Both the position numbers and the translations under genes were made by a program. A stretch of 64,000 nucleotides of DNA. Source: an uncultured Sutterella sp. Its GTDB lineage: Bacteria; Pseudomonadota; Gammaproteobacteria; Burkholderiales; Burkholderiaceae_F. The stretch covers positions 183,446-247,445 of the forward strand of contig UQYP01000002.1 of the NCBI GenBank assembly GCA_900545335.1, in the 5' to 3' direction. Below, piece by piece: positions 1 to 7,170 of this stretch (position 1 is the stretch's first letter; every line of letters starts with the position of its first letter). Under the pieces are notes generated by a model. It did no database searches. It saw only the letters and a list, made by a program, of their open reading frames with translations, and was not told where the DNA came from.

Positions 1-723
1 ACCGAAAGCGAACTGACTGCAGCTCGAGCTGCGGCAAACATCATGGGTTTCGTGCAGCAAAGCCTGGACACAGTGGATCCGGGGGACTTTGAAAAGCTTA
101 AGAAAGTCGATCGATTCATTAAGAGCGAGCCAGGGACATTCCAGCGCTTGCTCCCAGGTGAAACCTTCAACGGGTTTGCGCCAAGTCGGCCCAATGCGCA
201 GCTTGACGGCTTCATGCGCTACATGCTGCGTGAAGTTGCCTCTGGCGTTGGCGTTTCGTATGAGTCTCTGAGCCGAGATTACAGCCAGAGCAACTACTCT
301 TCGAGCCGTCTGGCGCTGCTTGATGACCGCAATCAATGGAGAGTGCTGCAAAGCTGGTTGATTCGCAACTACTTGAATGACATTTACCGAGAGTGGCTTG
401 ATGCTGCAGTGATCAGCGGCGCGGTCCGGATCCCGGACTATTTCAACCGCAAAGAACACTACCAAAAAGTGCGTTTCAAGCCGCGCGGCTGGTCTTGGGT
501 TGATCCGCAAAAGGAGGTGCAGGCTTACGTGTTGGCCGTTCAGCATGGCTTCATGTCCCGCAGCGACGTGATTGCCGCGATCGGCAATGGCCAAGATCGT
601 GAGGATGTTGACAAGATGATCAAGAGCGATCGGGAACGAGCAAAAGCATTGGGACTTGATTTCGATACCGAGACAATCAAAGAGCAGTCAACTGGAAATA
701 GCGAAACGGAAACCGGCGAATGA
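1..723 (+). CDS. Phage portal protein, lambda gpB-like (C-terminal part)
   Basis: The frame is open from the first base, so the gene begins outside the window; about 240 C-terminal residues are visible. Portal proteins form the dodecameric ring at the capsid vertex through which DNA is packaged and to which the tail attaches. The segment DYSQSNYSSSR followed by WVDPQKEVQAY and a short stretch on the orientation GFMSRSDVIA matches the C-terminal half of lambda-type portals. The acidic polar tail (STGNSETETGE) is a usual ending. It is followed by the capsid gene, as expected for a head module. An intrinsic terminator-like hairpin spans its stop codon. Family assignment is by recognition only. 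Confidence 0.85.
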   Translation, partial: TESELTAARAAANIMGFVQQSLDTVDPGDFEKLKKVDRFIKSEPGTFQRLLPGETFNGFAPSRPNAQLDGFMRYMLREVASGVGVSYESLSRDYSQSNYSSSRLALLDDRNQWRVLQSWLIRNYLNDIYREWLDAAVISGAVRIPDYFNRKEHYQKVRFKPRGWSWVDPQKEVQAYVLAVQHGFMSRSDVIAAIGNGQDREDVDKMIKSDRERAKALGLDFDTETIKEQSTGNSETETGE

Positions 724-735
724 GCCGGTTTTTTA
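711..735 (+). terminator. Terminator-like hairpin around the portal stop codon
   Basis: The arms AACCGGC (711-717) and GCCGGTT (724-730) pair with a 6-nt loop that contains the portal TGA, and a run of T follows. This has the form of a Rho-independent terminator, yet it sits inside the head operon between portal and capsid. It may lower or insulate downstream transcription, or be overridden by late antitermination. Confidence 0.6.
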
Positions 736-748
736 TTAGGGGGAAAGG

Positions 749-2635
749 ATGCCCAAAGAACTGAGATTCCGATCGCTGGCGGTCGCTGAGTCGCAAGTCA
801 ACGAGGAATGCCGCACTGTGCGTTTTCCGGTGGCTTCGGATGCGCCGGTCGATGTCGGATACGGAACAGAAACGCTTAGCCACGATATTGGGGCTATGCG
901 CAACGGTGAGCGGCAGCAGTCGATGTCGCTTCTCTTTAACCATGATCGAGACAAGCTTTTGGGTGTGGTTGAGCGGCTCGATCAGGATGAGCACCGGACC
1001 TATGCAACGGTTCGGTTTGCGAAAACTGACGAGGCACAGCGGGCTTTTGAGCTCGTGAAGGACCGCATTCTGGTCAATGTCTCATGTGGCTATCGCGTCT
1101 ATGCCTTTGACCAGTCGAGGGATGGCACGAAATTTTTAGCAAAAGACTGGGAAATTTTTGAAGTCTCCCTGGTAACAGTGCCGGCCGACACGTCGGTGGG
1201 TGTTTACCGGAGTTTGAGTGATCCTAATGAAGGAGAAAAAGCAATGACGACGAGTCAACAGCCCGGCAAGAATGCGGCGGCCGGAGATCCCAAGCCCGCA
1301 GATATTGATGTCGAAAAGGTGCGCAGCGCCGAGCGCAAAGCCGAACGCGAACGCATCCAGGCAATCGAAACGATGTGCCGTGATTTCAATGTGCCTCTCG
1401 AGCAGCGCCAGAAGTTGATCAACGAAGGTCGATCGATCGATGAGGCTCGAGCCATGGTGATGGAAACGATTCGCGGCCGCAGCGCCAATCCCACCGGTGA
1501 TTCGAGTCGTGCGCACAATGACTTTGACATTGGCCTGAGCGAAACTGAGCGCAGCCGTTACAGTCTGGTGCGTGCCTTGAATGCAGCTTTGACCAACGAT
1601 TGGCGTCAGGCCGGATTCGAGCGCGAAGTGTCCCAGGAATTGGCCCGCCGGATGCAACGCGACACCACAGGCTTTTTCATGCCGACCAACATCACGTTGG
1701 GTCGCCGTGATGACCCTACGCCCGGCTATCTTGCAAGCCCTGCAGCACAGGGCGGCAATTTGATTGCTACGCAGCTTTTGACGGGATCCTTTATCGAAGC
1801 GCTGCGAGCTCGAGCCATGGTGATGCGCTTAGGTGCCACGCTTTTGACAGGCCTTGTCGGCAATGTTGAGATCCCGCGACAAAGCGGCGTTTCTACGGTT
1901 TCTTGGATTTCGGAAACCGGCACGGTGACGGGCACCAATGCGACTTTCGACAAGGTGCCCTTGTCCATGAAGACGGTGGCGGCCAAATCTTTCATTTCCC
2001 GCAACATGCTCAAGCAAGCCTCTTTGGATGTGGAGCTCTTTGTGCGCAATGAGTTGATCACGTCGATTGCCTTGGGCGTGGATCTTGCGTGCTTAACCGG
2101 CACTGGCAGCAATGGCCAGCCTAAAGGCATTTTCAATCAGACCAATGTCGGCAAGGTGGGCGGCACGACCGGCACGGATCTGAGCTTTGATCTCTTGATC
2201 GACATGGAAACTCAGGTTGCGGCTGCCAATGTGGTCGGCGACACCATGGCTTACATGTGCAATGCCCGCACCATCGGAGCGCTCAAGAAACTTAAGGACG
2301 ACAATGGCCAGTACCTCTGGAAGTCGATCGACAAGGGATTTGCCAACGGTACGCCAGGCGAAGTCAATGGCTATCCGGTCGCGCGCAGCAATCAGCTTCG
2401 CTCCAACATCACTGTTGGTGAGTCGCCCAGCCAAAAGACCTGCTCTGAACTTGTGTTCGGCAACTGGTCTGACATCGTAATCGGTGAATGGGGCGTGGTT
2501 GAGCTCTTGCCCAACCCGTTCTCTGCAACGGCTTACGACAATGGCGGCGTGGAAATTCGTGCGTTGCAGTCGCTTGATGTGGCCGTGCGCCATCCGGAAA
2601 GCTTCTGCATTTTCAATGACGCTGTTTTGGCCTAA
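749..2635 (+). CDS. Fused HK97-type prohead protease and major capsid protein
   Basis: A 628-aa fusion. Residues about 1-155 are an HK97 prohead protease domain with the expected catalytic His in FNHD (about H65) and Ser in VNVSCGY (about S112). Residues about 165-260 are a charged, helical delta/scaffold-like segment. Residues about 300-628 are an HK97-fold capsid protein (GNLIATQLL, TGTGSNGQPKGIFN, NGYPVARSNQL). The protease would mature the prohead and release the capsid part. A good Shine-Dalgarno (AGGGGGAAAGG) precedes the ATG. A second in-frame ATG at 1244 with its own AAGGAG suggests that capsid is also made separately. Confidence 0.9.
   Translation: MPKELRFRSLAVAESQVNEECRTVRFPVASDAPVDVGYGTETLSHDIGAMRNGERQQSMSLLFNHDRDKLLGVVERLDQDEHRTYATVRFAKTDEAQRAFELVKDRILVNVSCGYRVYAFDQSRDGTKFLAKDWEIFEVSLVTVPADTSVGVYRSLSDPNEGEKAMTTSQQPGKNAAAGDPKPADIDVEKVRSAERKAERERIQAIETMCRDFNVPLEQRQKLINEGRSIDEARAMVMETIRGRSANPTGDSSRAHNDFDIGLSETERSRYSLVRALNAALTNDWRQAGFEREVSQELARRMQRDTTGFFMPTNITLGRRDDPTPGYLASPAAQGGNLIATQLLTGSFIEALRARAMVMRLGATLLTGLVGNVEIPRQSGVSTVSWISETGTVTGTNATFDKVPLSMKTVAAKSFISRNMLKQASLDVELFVRNELITSIALGVDLACLTGTGSNGQPKGIFNQTNVGKVGGTTGTDLSFDLLIDMETQVAAANVVGDTMAYMCNARTIGALKKLKDDNGQYLWKSIDKGFANGTPGEVNGYPVARSNQLRSNITVGESPSQKTCSELVFGNWSDIVIGEWGVVELLPNPFSATAYDNGGVEIRALQSLDVAVRHPESFCIFNDAVLA
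1230..1246 (+). promoter_or_regulatory. Internal ribosome-binding site and in-frame ATG for capsid
   Basis: AAGGAG lies just upstream of an in-frame ATG at 1244 (codon 166 of the fusion). This position is right at the junction between protease and scaffold/capsid parts. It would allow excess capsid protein over the fused protease form, like nested scaffold starts in lambdoid phages. The dual product is an inference. Confidence 0.55.
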
Positions 2636-2643
2636 TGCATGTA

Positions 2644-2667
2644 TGAAGGGGCTGCAAGGCCCCTTCA
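2644..2667 (+). other. mRNA hairpin after the capsid gene
   Basis: The 9-bp perfect arms TGAAGGGGC and GCCCCTTCA are separated by a 6-nt loop. There is no T run, so it is more likely a message-stabilising or processing hairpin than a terminator. It lies between capsid and the head-tail joining gene. Confidence 0.5.
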
Positions 2668-2679
2668 AACGGAGATCTC

Positions 2680-2994
2680 ATGAGCTACTTCAAAGATATG
2701 GTGGCTGCGGATGTCAAACGGATTTTTCTTAATCCGGATGAGTTTGCGGAAAAACACAACATTGACGGCAAAGAGATCTTGTGCGTGCTGGACAAAAACA
2801 TCAACTCAGATCCGACTCTGGCAAAGGCGTTGGGCGTCTATTCCAACACGGTCACGCTTTACGTGAGCGAGAAGGATATGGAGGTTCCGAAAGCAACCGG
2901 ATCGATCCGAATTGATGGCAGTGTGCACCTTGTGGTGAGCGCCGGCGTTGAATCGGGAATGATTGTCATCGTGGCCGAGGAGCGCAGATCATGA
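2680..2994 (+). CDS. Head-tail joining protein (gpFII/Gifsy-2 type)
   Basis: A 104-aa protein preceded by GGAGATCTC before its ATG. The C-terminal part is beta-rich (SNTVTLYVSEKD, GSVHLVVSAG, MIVIVAEE), and size and location directly after capsid fit the small head-completion/attachment proteins that bridge the portal vertex and the tail. Its stop overlaps the ATG of the next gene (ATGA), indicating translational coupling. The assignment rests on position, size and general fold pattern. Confidence 0.65.
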   Translation: MSYFKDMVAADVKRIFLNPDEFAEKHNIDGKEILCVLDKNINSDPTLAKALGVYSNTVTLYVSEKDMEVPKATGSIRIDGSVHLVVSAGVESGMIVIVAEERRS

Positions 2995-3596
2995 AAATCC
3001 AACTCCAAGTCGATGAGGCAAAGCTAAAGACTCTCAGAGAGTTGCTTGCCAGCGTTCCTAAAGGCATCGAGAAGGCCACTATGAGGGCCGTTAATCGTGC
3101 TTTGAGTTCTGGCAAGGCACAGATCTCTCGTGACGTTAGAAAGGCCTTTACTGTGCGATCTGACGCGATTGGCGAGACTGTGAAGGAGCGTAAGGCGACG
3201 CTTACCAATCTTTCCGGCGAATTGAGCTCTAAAGGACGCAGGTTGCCGTTAAGAGCATTTAAGAACACACCGACGGATGCCAGCACAACCGGCGGCAACC
3301 GCAAACCGGTTCGCGTTACGGTGAAAAAAGGTCAATCTTTTGATCTGCAGCGAGGCTTCAAGTGGAAAGGTCATATTTTCGAGCGAAACGAAAATGCGCC
3401 CCGAACAAGGGTGTATCAGGATCGGCGAAACGGCCGCAAGCGCCTAGGGGCTCCGATTGAGAAAAAGTTTGACCGGGCTGTGCCGCAAATGATTGAGGAG
3501 GTGGCTGTGCAGAGCGTGCAGGCAAAGATGCGGGACGTGATGCAAAAGCGACTGGATCATGAGGCGCGGCAGCTGTTGAAAGGAGCATCCGAATGA
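2991..3596 (+). CDS. Minor tail protein Z-like (lambda gpZ family)
   Basis: A 201-aa basic protein. The N-terminus (LLASVPKGIEKATMRAVNRALSS) has the character of prophage minor tail protein Z, which helps complete the tail end that joins the head. The start overlaps the previous stop by 4 nt and its own stop overlaps the next start by 4 nt, so it is translationally coupled on both sides. The function is inferred from the family. Confidence 0.7.
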   Translation: MKIQLQVDEAKLKTLRELLASVPKGIEKATMRAVNRALSSGKAQISRDVRKAFTVRSDAIGETVKERKATLTNLSGELSSKGRRLPLRAFKNTPTDASTTGGNRKPVRVTVKKGQSFDLQRGFKWKGHIFERNENAPRTRVYQDRRNGRKRLGAPIEKKFDRAVPQMIEEVAVQSVQAKMRDVMQKRLDHEARQLLKGASE

Positions 3597-4102
3597 TTGA
3601 GGTTTTGCTTTGCGAGGCGTTGCGTGATGAGGTGGAAAAGGCGCTCAAAAATGTGGTGTTGAAAAACCCCAAAGGCGAACTTGTCCATCCGGTGGTGATC
3701 AATGGCTTTCTGCCTCCAAACAACCGCAGCGAGAGCGACTATCCGTGTGTGGTGATTGCCTTTGAAAGCTCGAGCGCTGATCAGGAAACAACAGAGGTTG
3801 AGGTGCGAATTTCGATTTGCACTTACGACGAATGCTTGGATTCTGATGGCAAAGAGCTCTATCCAATCAAAGCGCACGAGGATGGCCTCAATGCGGCCTC
3901 CCGCATCCGGTTGGCGTTGAAAACGCTGCCAAATGGTGTGCTGGCTAGGCGCTACGTGCTGCAGCTGCCGATCGAGGTGCAAAACACCGGGATTGATGAT
4001 TATCCGTATTGGCAGGTCAACATGAAAACGCGCTGGCTGATGCGCAATCCGCATCCGATCACTGATTTCACGGGGGATTTTGATGGAGTTAAGAAAGCGT
4101 AA
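3593..4102 (+). CDS. Phage protein of unknown function, possible tail terminator
   Basis: A 169-aa acidic protein of mixed alpha/beta character, coupled by ATGA overlap to the gpZ-like gene. Its place between the Z-like gene and the tail sheath, and its size, fit a tail-terminator/completion protein (gpU-like) capping the head-proximal tail end. No diagnostic motif was recognised. The segment SDYPCVVIAFES with strand-rich flanks resembles the core strands of such proteins, but this is weak. Confidence 0.5.
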   Translation: MIEVLLCEALRDEVEKALKNVVLKNPKGELVHPVVINGFLPPNNRSESDYPCVVIAFESSSADQETTEVEVRISICTYDECLDSDGKELYPIKAHEDGLNAASRIRLALKTLPNGVLARRYVLQLPIEVQNTGIDDYPYWQVNMKTRWLMRNPHPITDFTGDFDGVKKA

Positions 4103-4334
4103 GAAACGAAGGGCCGTTGTCTACATCGGCCCTTCGCTCAAAGGGCTTGTGAAGCACACGGTTTTTCTTTCCGGTGAGTACACGACCCCGGTCAAAAGCT
4201 TGATTGAGAAGTACCCGAACATTGTGCACTTGATGGTGCCGGTTGAAGGTCTGCAGCAAGCTCGAAAGGATGTGAACCGCAAAGGGCACATCCTCAATTT
4301 TTATCTGACAAATCTTTTTAAAACTAAGGAGTAA
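4083..4334 (+). CDS. Small basic phage protein of unknown function
   Basis: An 83-aa protein with a very basic start (MELRKRKKRRA). The ATG at 4083 is preferred over an upstream TTG because GGGGGA sits at the right distance. It overlaps the end of the preceding gene by about 20 nt and ends 6 nt before the sheath gene. Similar short proteins occur just before the sheath in Mu-like and P2-like tail modules. No function is assigned. Confidence 0.6.
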   Translation: MELRKRKKRRAVVYIGPSLKGLVKHTVFLSGEYTTPVKSLIEKYPNIVHLMVPVEGLQQARKDVNRKGHILNFYLTNLFKTKE

Positions 4335-4340
4335 AGAATC

Positions 4341-5819
4341 ATGGCCTATAACCATGGTGTGAAGGTTTCGGAGGTTGCGACCTCCGTGCTGCCTCCGGTG
4401 ACTGTTTCGGCCGGTGTTCCCTTCATTGTGGGGTGCGCTCCGGTCAACATGACGGATCCGACAAACGTCAATCGCCCCGTGATGTGCTCGAGTTATGAGG
4501 AGGTCGTGGCGGCGTTTGGTTTTGTGCCGGCAGAGCTTGATGCGGCCAGCGGGCTGAAAAAGTACGTTTACTCGATTTCTGAGTTTGCCTACGCTCAGTT
4601 TTCGCTTTTCGGCGTCGGTCCGGCCATTATCGTCAATGTGCTTGACCCGACAAAGCACAAAAAGTCTGCCGACACAAAAACGGTCACGCTCGATGCCAAA
4701 ACAGGCGCGGCAACGGTGTCGGAAACCGGCATTTTGCCCTCGAGCGTCGTGCTCAAAAACAATGAGACGACCTACACGCTCGATGAGGATTATGCGCTCA
4801 CGTTCGACAGCGACGGGTACTTGGTCATCACGTCTTTGCAGGGCGATGAGGAGTTTAAGTGTGCGGTCGGCACTGCCTTGACGCTTACGGCCGAAAAACT
4901 CGATCCGAGCATGGTGGATGCTGACGACATCGTGGGCGGCGTCAGTACCGCTGGTGTTAAGAGTGGCTTTGAGCTTGTCAATGATGTGTTCCCGAAATTC
5001 CGCTTGGTGCCCGGCATTCTGCTTGCCCCTGGATTCTCGGACAATGCCACGGTGGCGGCCATCATGGCTGCAAAATGCGTAGGCATCAACGAGCATTTTT
5101 CTGCGGTGAGCGTGATCGACGTTCCTACAAAGACGGTGAAAAACTACACCGATGTGGCCGCTTGGAAAAACAACAACAATGTTGTGGATCCTCAGCAGAT
5201 TTGTACTTGGCCGATGGTGGCGCTCGATGACACGGTGTATCACCTTTCGACTCAGGTGGCCGCACTGTTGGGCCGCACCGATGGTGAAAACGATGACGTG
5301 CCGTATGTAAGCCCTTCTAACAAGACGCTGCAGATGACGGCGACAGTGCTCGATGATGGCTCCGAGGTGGTTCTGGGTCCTGATACCGCAGCCTATCTCA
5401 ACAGCCAGGGCGTGGTGACGGCTTTGAACTTTATCGGAGGCTGGGTCTGCTGGGGCAATCGCACGGCGTGCTATCCGGGCAATACCGATGTCAAGGATGC
5501 GTTTATCCCAATTCGCCGCATGTTCGGCTGGATTGGCAATACGCTGGTGCAAACGTTCTGGCAGCGCGTGGATGCGCCGCTTAACCGCCGTCAGATCGAC
5601 ACCATTTTGGACTCGGCCAATATCTGGCTCAATGGGTTGGCTGCCAAGCAGTACATCCTGGGCGGCCGGGTCGAATTTTTGGAAACTGAAAACGCTACAA
5701 CGGATTTGATGGATGGCATTGCGCGGTTTCATGTGTTTGTCACGCCGCCTTCGCCTAACCGTGAAATTGATTTCGTTGTTGAGTACGACGTTTCTTACCT
5801 TGAAACGTTGTTCGGGTAA
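4341..5819 (+). CDS. Contractile tail sheath protein
   Basis: A 492-aa protein whose N-terminus (HGVKVSEVATSVLPPVTVSAG) and C-terminal domain (NRRQIDTILDSANIWLNGL, DGIARFHVFVTPPSPNREIDFVVEYD) are characteristic of myophage sheath proteins. The sheath surrounds the tail tube and contracts to drive it through the host envelope. An AAGGAG precedes the ATG. Together with the tube gene it shows that the prophage has a contractile tail (P2/Mu type). Confidence 0.92.
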   Translation: MAYNHGVKVSEVATSVLPPVTVSAGVPFIVGCAPVNMTDPTNVNRPVMCSSYEEVVAAFGFVPAELDAASGLKKYVYSISEFAYAQFSLFGVGPAIIVNVLDPTKHKKSADTKTVTLDAKTGAATVSETGILPSSVVLKNNETTYTLDEDYALTFDSDGYLVITSLQGDEEFKCAVGTALTLTAEKLDPSMVDADDIVGGVSTAGVKSGFELVNDVFPKFRLVPGILLAPGFSDNATVAAIMAAKCVGINEHFSAVSVIDVPTKTVKNYTDVAAWKNNNNVVDPQQICTWPMVALDDTVYHLSTQVAALLGRTDGENDDVPYVSPSNKTLQMTATVLDDGSEVVLGPDTAAYLNSQGVVTALNFIGGWVCWGNRTACYPGNTDVKDAFIPIRRMFGWIGNTLVQTFWQRVDAPLNRRQIDTILDSANIWLNGLAAKQYILGGRVEFLETENATTDLMDGIARFHVFVTPPSPNREIDFVVEYDVSYLETLFG

Positions 5820-5831
5820 TCGGAGGGGATC

Positions 5832-6365
5832 ATGGCAAACGGAGCCAACAAAATCATTGAGCGTGTGGTCAATGCCGCCGTCTTCAATGAAGCAGGAAAA
5901 TTTTTGGGTATTGCCTCAATCGACTTGCCACAGATTCAAGCAATGGCTGACACCGTAAGCGGTGCCGGCATTGCCGGTGAGGTCGAGTCACCCGTTTTGG
6001 GGCACTTCCAGGCAATGACAACGACCTTTCACTGGCGTTCGATTGAGCCGGATGCGGTCGCGCTTTGCGAGCAACGCGCGCATCAAGTGGATTGCCGAGC
6101 TTCTCAGCAGGTAACAGAAACGTCCACCGGAGAGATCACGACCATGCCGGTACGAGCCACGATGAAAGTGATTCCGAAGTCTTTCAACATGGGCAGTCTG
6201 CAGCCTGGTGCGGCTACCGACAGCGAGCAAGAGTTTGAGGTGATTTACATCAAGCTCTTTGTGGATGGCGATGAGGTGCTTGAAATTGATAAGTACAACT
6301 TTGTGTGTCGAATTAATGGGAATGATCTGCTTGCCTCGGTACGAAGCGATTTGGGCTTGAACTAA
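5832..6365 (+). CDS. Major tail tube protein (FII-like)
   Basis: A 177-aa protein directly after the sheath with GGAGG at good spacing. The pattern KIIERVVNAAVFNEAGKFLG, an internal beta-rich body and the ending IDKYNFVCRINGNDLLASVR is that of P2-type tube proteins. Copies stack as hexameric rings inside the sheath and form the DNA channel. The neighbourhood (sheath before, chaperone after) agrees. Confidence 0.88.
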   Translation: MANGANKIIERVVNAAVFNEAGKFLGIASIDLPQIQAMADTVSGAGIAGEVESPVLGHFQAMTTTFHWRSIEPDAVALCEQRAHQVDCRASQQVTETSTGEITTMPVRATMKVIPKSFNMGSLQPGAATDSEQEFEVIYIKLFVDGDEVLEIDKYNFVCRINGNDLLASVRSDLGLN

Positions 6366-6372
6366 CCATAGG

Positions 6373-6396
6373 GCCCGGGGCGGAAACGTCTCGGGC
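6373..6396 (+). other. RNA hairpin with GAAA tetraloop between tube and chaperone
   Basis: A 10-bp stem, including two G-U pairs in RNA, closes a GAAA tetraloop. It lies in the 39-nt gap between the tube stop and the chaperone ATG. The stable stem could tune the large expression difference between tube and chaperone or protect the tube message. The role is inferred. Confidence 0.55.
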
Positions 6397-6404
6397 GAGT
6401 TTAA

Positions 6405-6803
6405 ATGAATTTCATGACTTTCAAACTCACTCGCCCGGTTGAATTCGAAGGCGAAACTTACAAAGAACTGCAGCTCGATTTTGACGCCATGACTGGGCGC
6501 GACGTGGTTGCGACAAAAAGGGAATTTGAACAGAGAAACCCTTTGTTGCAGAAGTCTGTAATTGCTATGGATACAGATTTTGCCGCCTGCTTTGCAGCTC
6601 GAGCAGCCAAGGTGCCGGTTGGTTTGCTTGATCACGTCAGCGCCCCGGACTACATCGGGATCACTCAGGCGGCCATCAATTTTTTGCTATTTTCCGGTCT
6701 CCTGTCAGCCGAATTTCAGGAAATGAAAAAGGCGCGAGAGGCCGTAGTAGAGGAAATGGCCAAACAGACATCGACAGAGGCCTCTGGGACATCCGCATCT
6801 TAG
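6405..6803 (+). CDS. Tail assembly chaperone (Mu gp41/P2 E-like)
   Basis: A 132-aa protein in the place between tube and tape measure where contractile phages carry the assembly chaperone that coats the tape measure. The DFDAMTGRDVVATKREFEQRNP segment fits the phage tail assembly chaperone family. There is no clear Shine-Dalgarno, though a hairpin lies just upstream. The C-terminus (QTSTEASGTSAS) is low complexity, typical of the region in which the ribosome slips in such genes. Confidence 0.75.
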   Translation: MNFMTFKLTRPVEFEGETYKELQLDFDAMTGRDVVATKREFEQRNPLLQKSVIAMDTDFAACFAARAAKVPVGLLDHVSAPDYIGITQAAINFLLFSGLLSAEFQEMKKAREAVVEEMAKQTSTEASGTSAS

Positions 6804-6946
6804 GTTTGAAGTTGGTTTGGGCCGGTGCAGGAGGGAGTGCCTTGGAGTGGTTTGAGGTGCCGATCGTTGAGCTTTATCAATGGAGCTACTACGTGGCCAT
6901 GGAGCAGCAGCGGTTGGAAAAAAGCAACTCTAACCGAAAAAGATAA
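6405..6946 (+). CDS. Probable -1 frameshift extension of the tail chaperone (E/E'-like)
   Basis: The -1 frame is open from well inside the chaperone gene to a TAA at 6944-6946. It encodes a protein-like stretch with WDIRILGLKLVWAGAGG, then EWFEVPIVELYQWS and YYVAMEQQRLEK, without a good start codon. Tail chaperone genes of long-tailed phages usually yield a second product by programmed frameshifting. A candidate slippery heptamer G-AAA-AAG lies at 6725-6731, though it is not a perfect consensus. The exact slip site is unproven. Confidence 0.55.
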
Positions 6947-7136
6947 CGATGGCCGGAAAGAAAAGAAAGAGTGCAACGAGCCCGACGAGGGCAACTGTGT
7001 TCTCAAAAAGTTCCCAAAAAACCTCAAATTTGGTTTGAGGTGCGGGCTCGAGGACTTTCTGCCAGCAATAACCGCCGCCATACCATTTGTGGCGTTCCCA
7101 GTAAGGGCATTTTTCACAGCATTTTTCACGGCACAT
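6930..7136 (-). CDS. Antisense small Cys-rich membrane protein (moron candidate)
   Basis: A 68-aa protein encoded against the late operon in the 224-bp gap before the tape measure gene. The start ATG at 7136 has a strong AAGGAG (7145-7150) 8 nt upstream and a possible -10 TACAAT at 7158-7163 on the same strand. The N-terminus has clustered cysteines (CREKCCEKC and a further Cys near residue 24), suggesting metal binding or disulfides. Residues about 50-68 form one hydrophobic segment ending at the C-terminus (tail-anchor-like). No family recognised. Placement and orientation suggest a gene expressed in the lysogen. Confidence 0.6.
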   Translation of the reverse strand: MCREKCCEKCPYWERHKWYGGGYCWQKVLEPAPQTKFEVFWELFENTVALVGLVALFLFFPAIVIFFG

Positions 7137-7157
7137 TTTTACGACTCCTTCAATTTG

Positions 7158-7163
7158 ATTGTA
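7158..7163 (-). promoter_or_regulatory. Possible -10 box of the antisense small gene
   Basis: TACAAT on the minus strand, about 8 nt upstream of the Shine-Dalgarno of the 68-aa gene. No convincing -35 box was found at 16-18 nt. It overlaps the start of the tape measure gene. Confidence 0.3.
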
Positions 7164-7170
7164 CAAAAAA

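Noticed and set aside
4089..5732. A 547-codon open frame antisense to the tail sheath gene
   Set aside because: Its product is His/Arg-rich with no recognisable domain and it lies exactly opposite a well-supported gene; codon bias of the sheath explains the open antisense frame.
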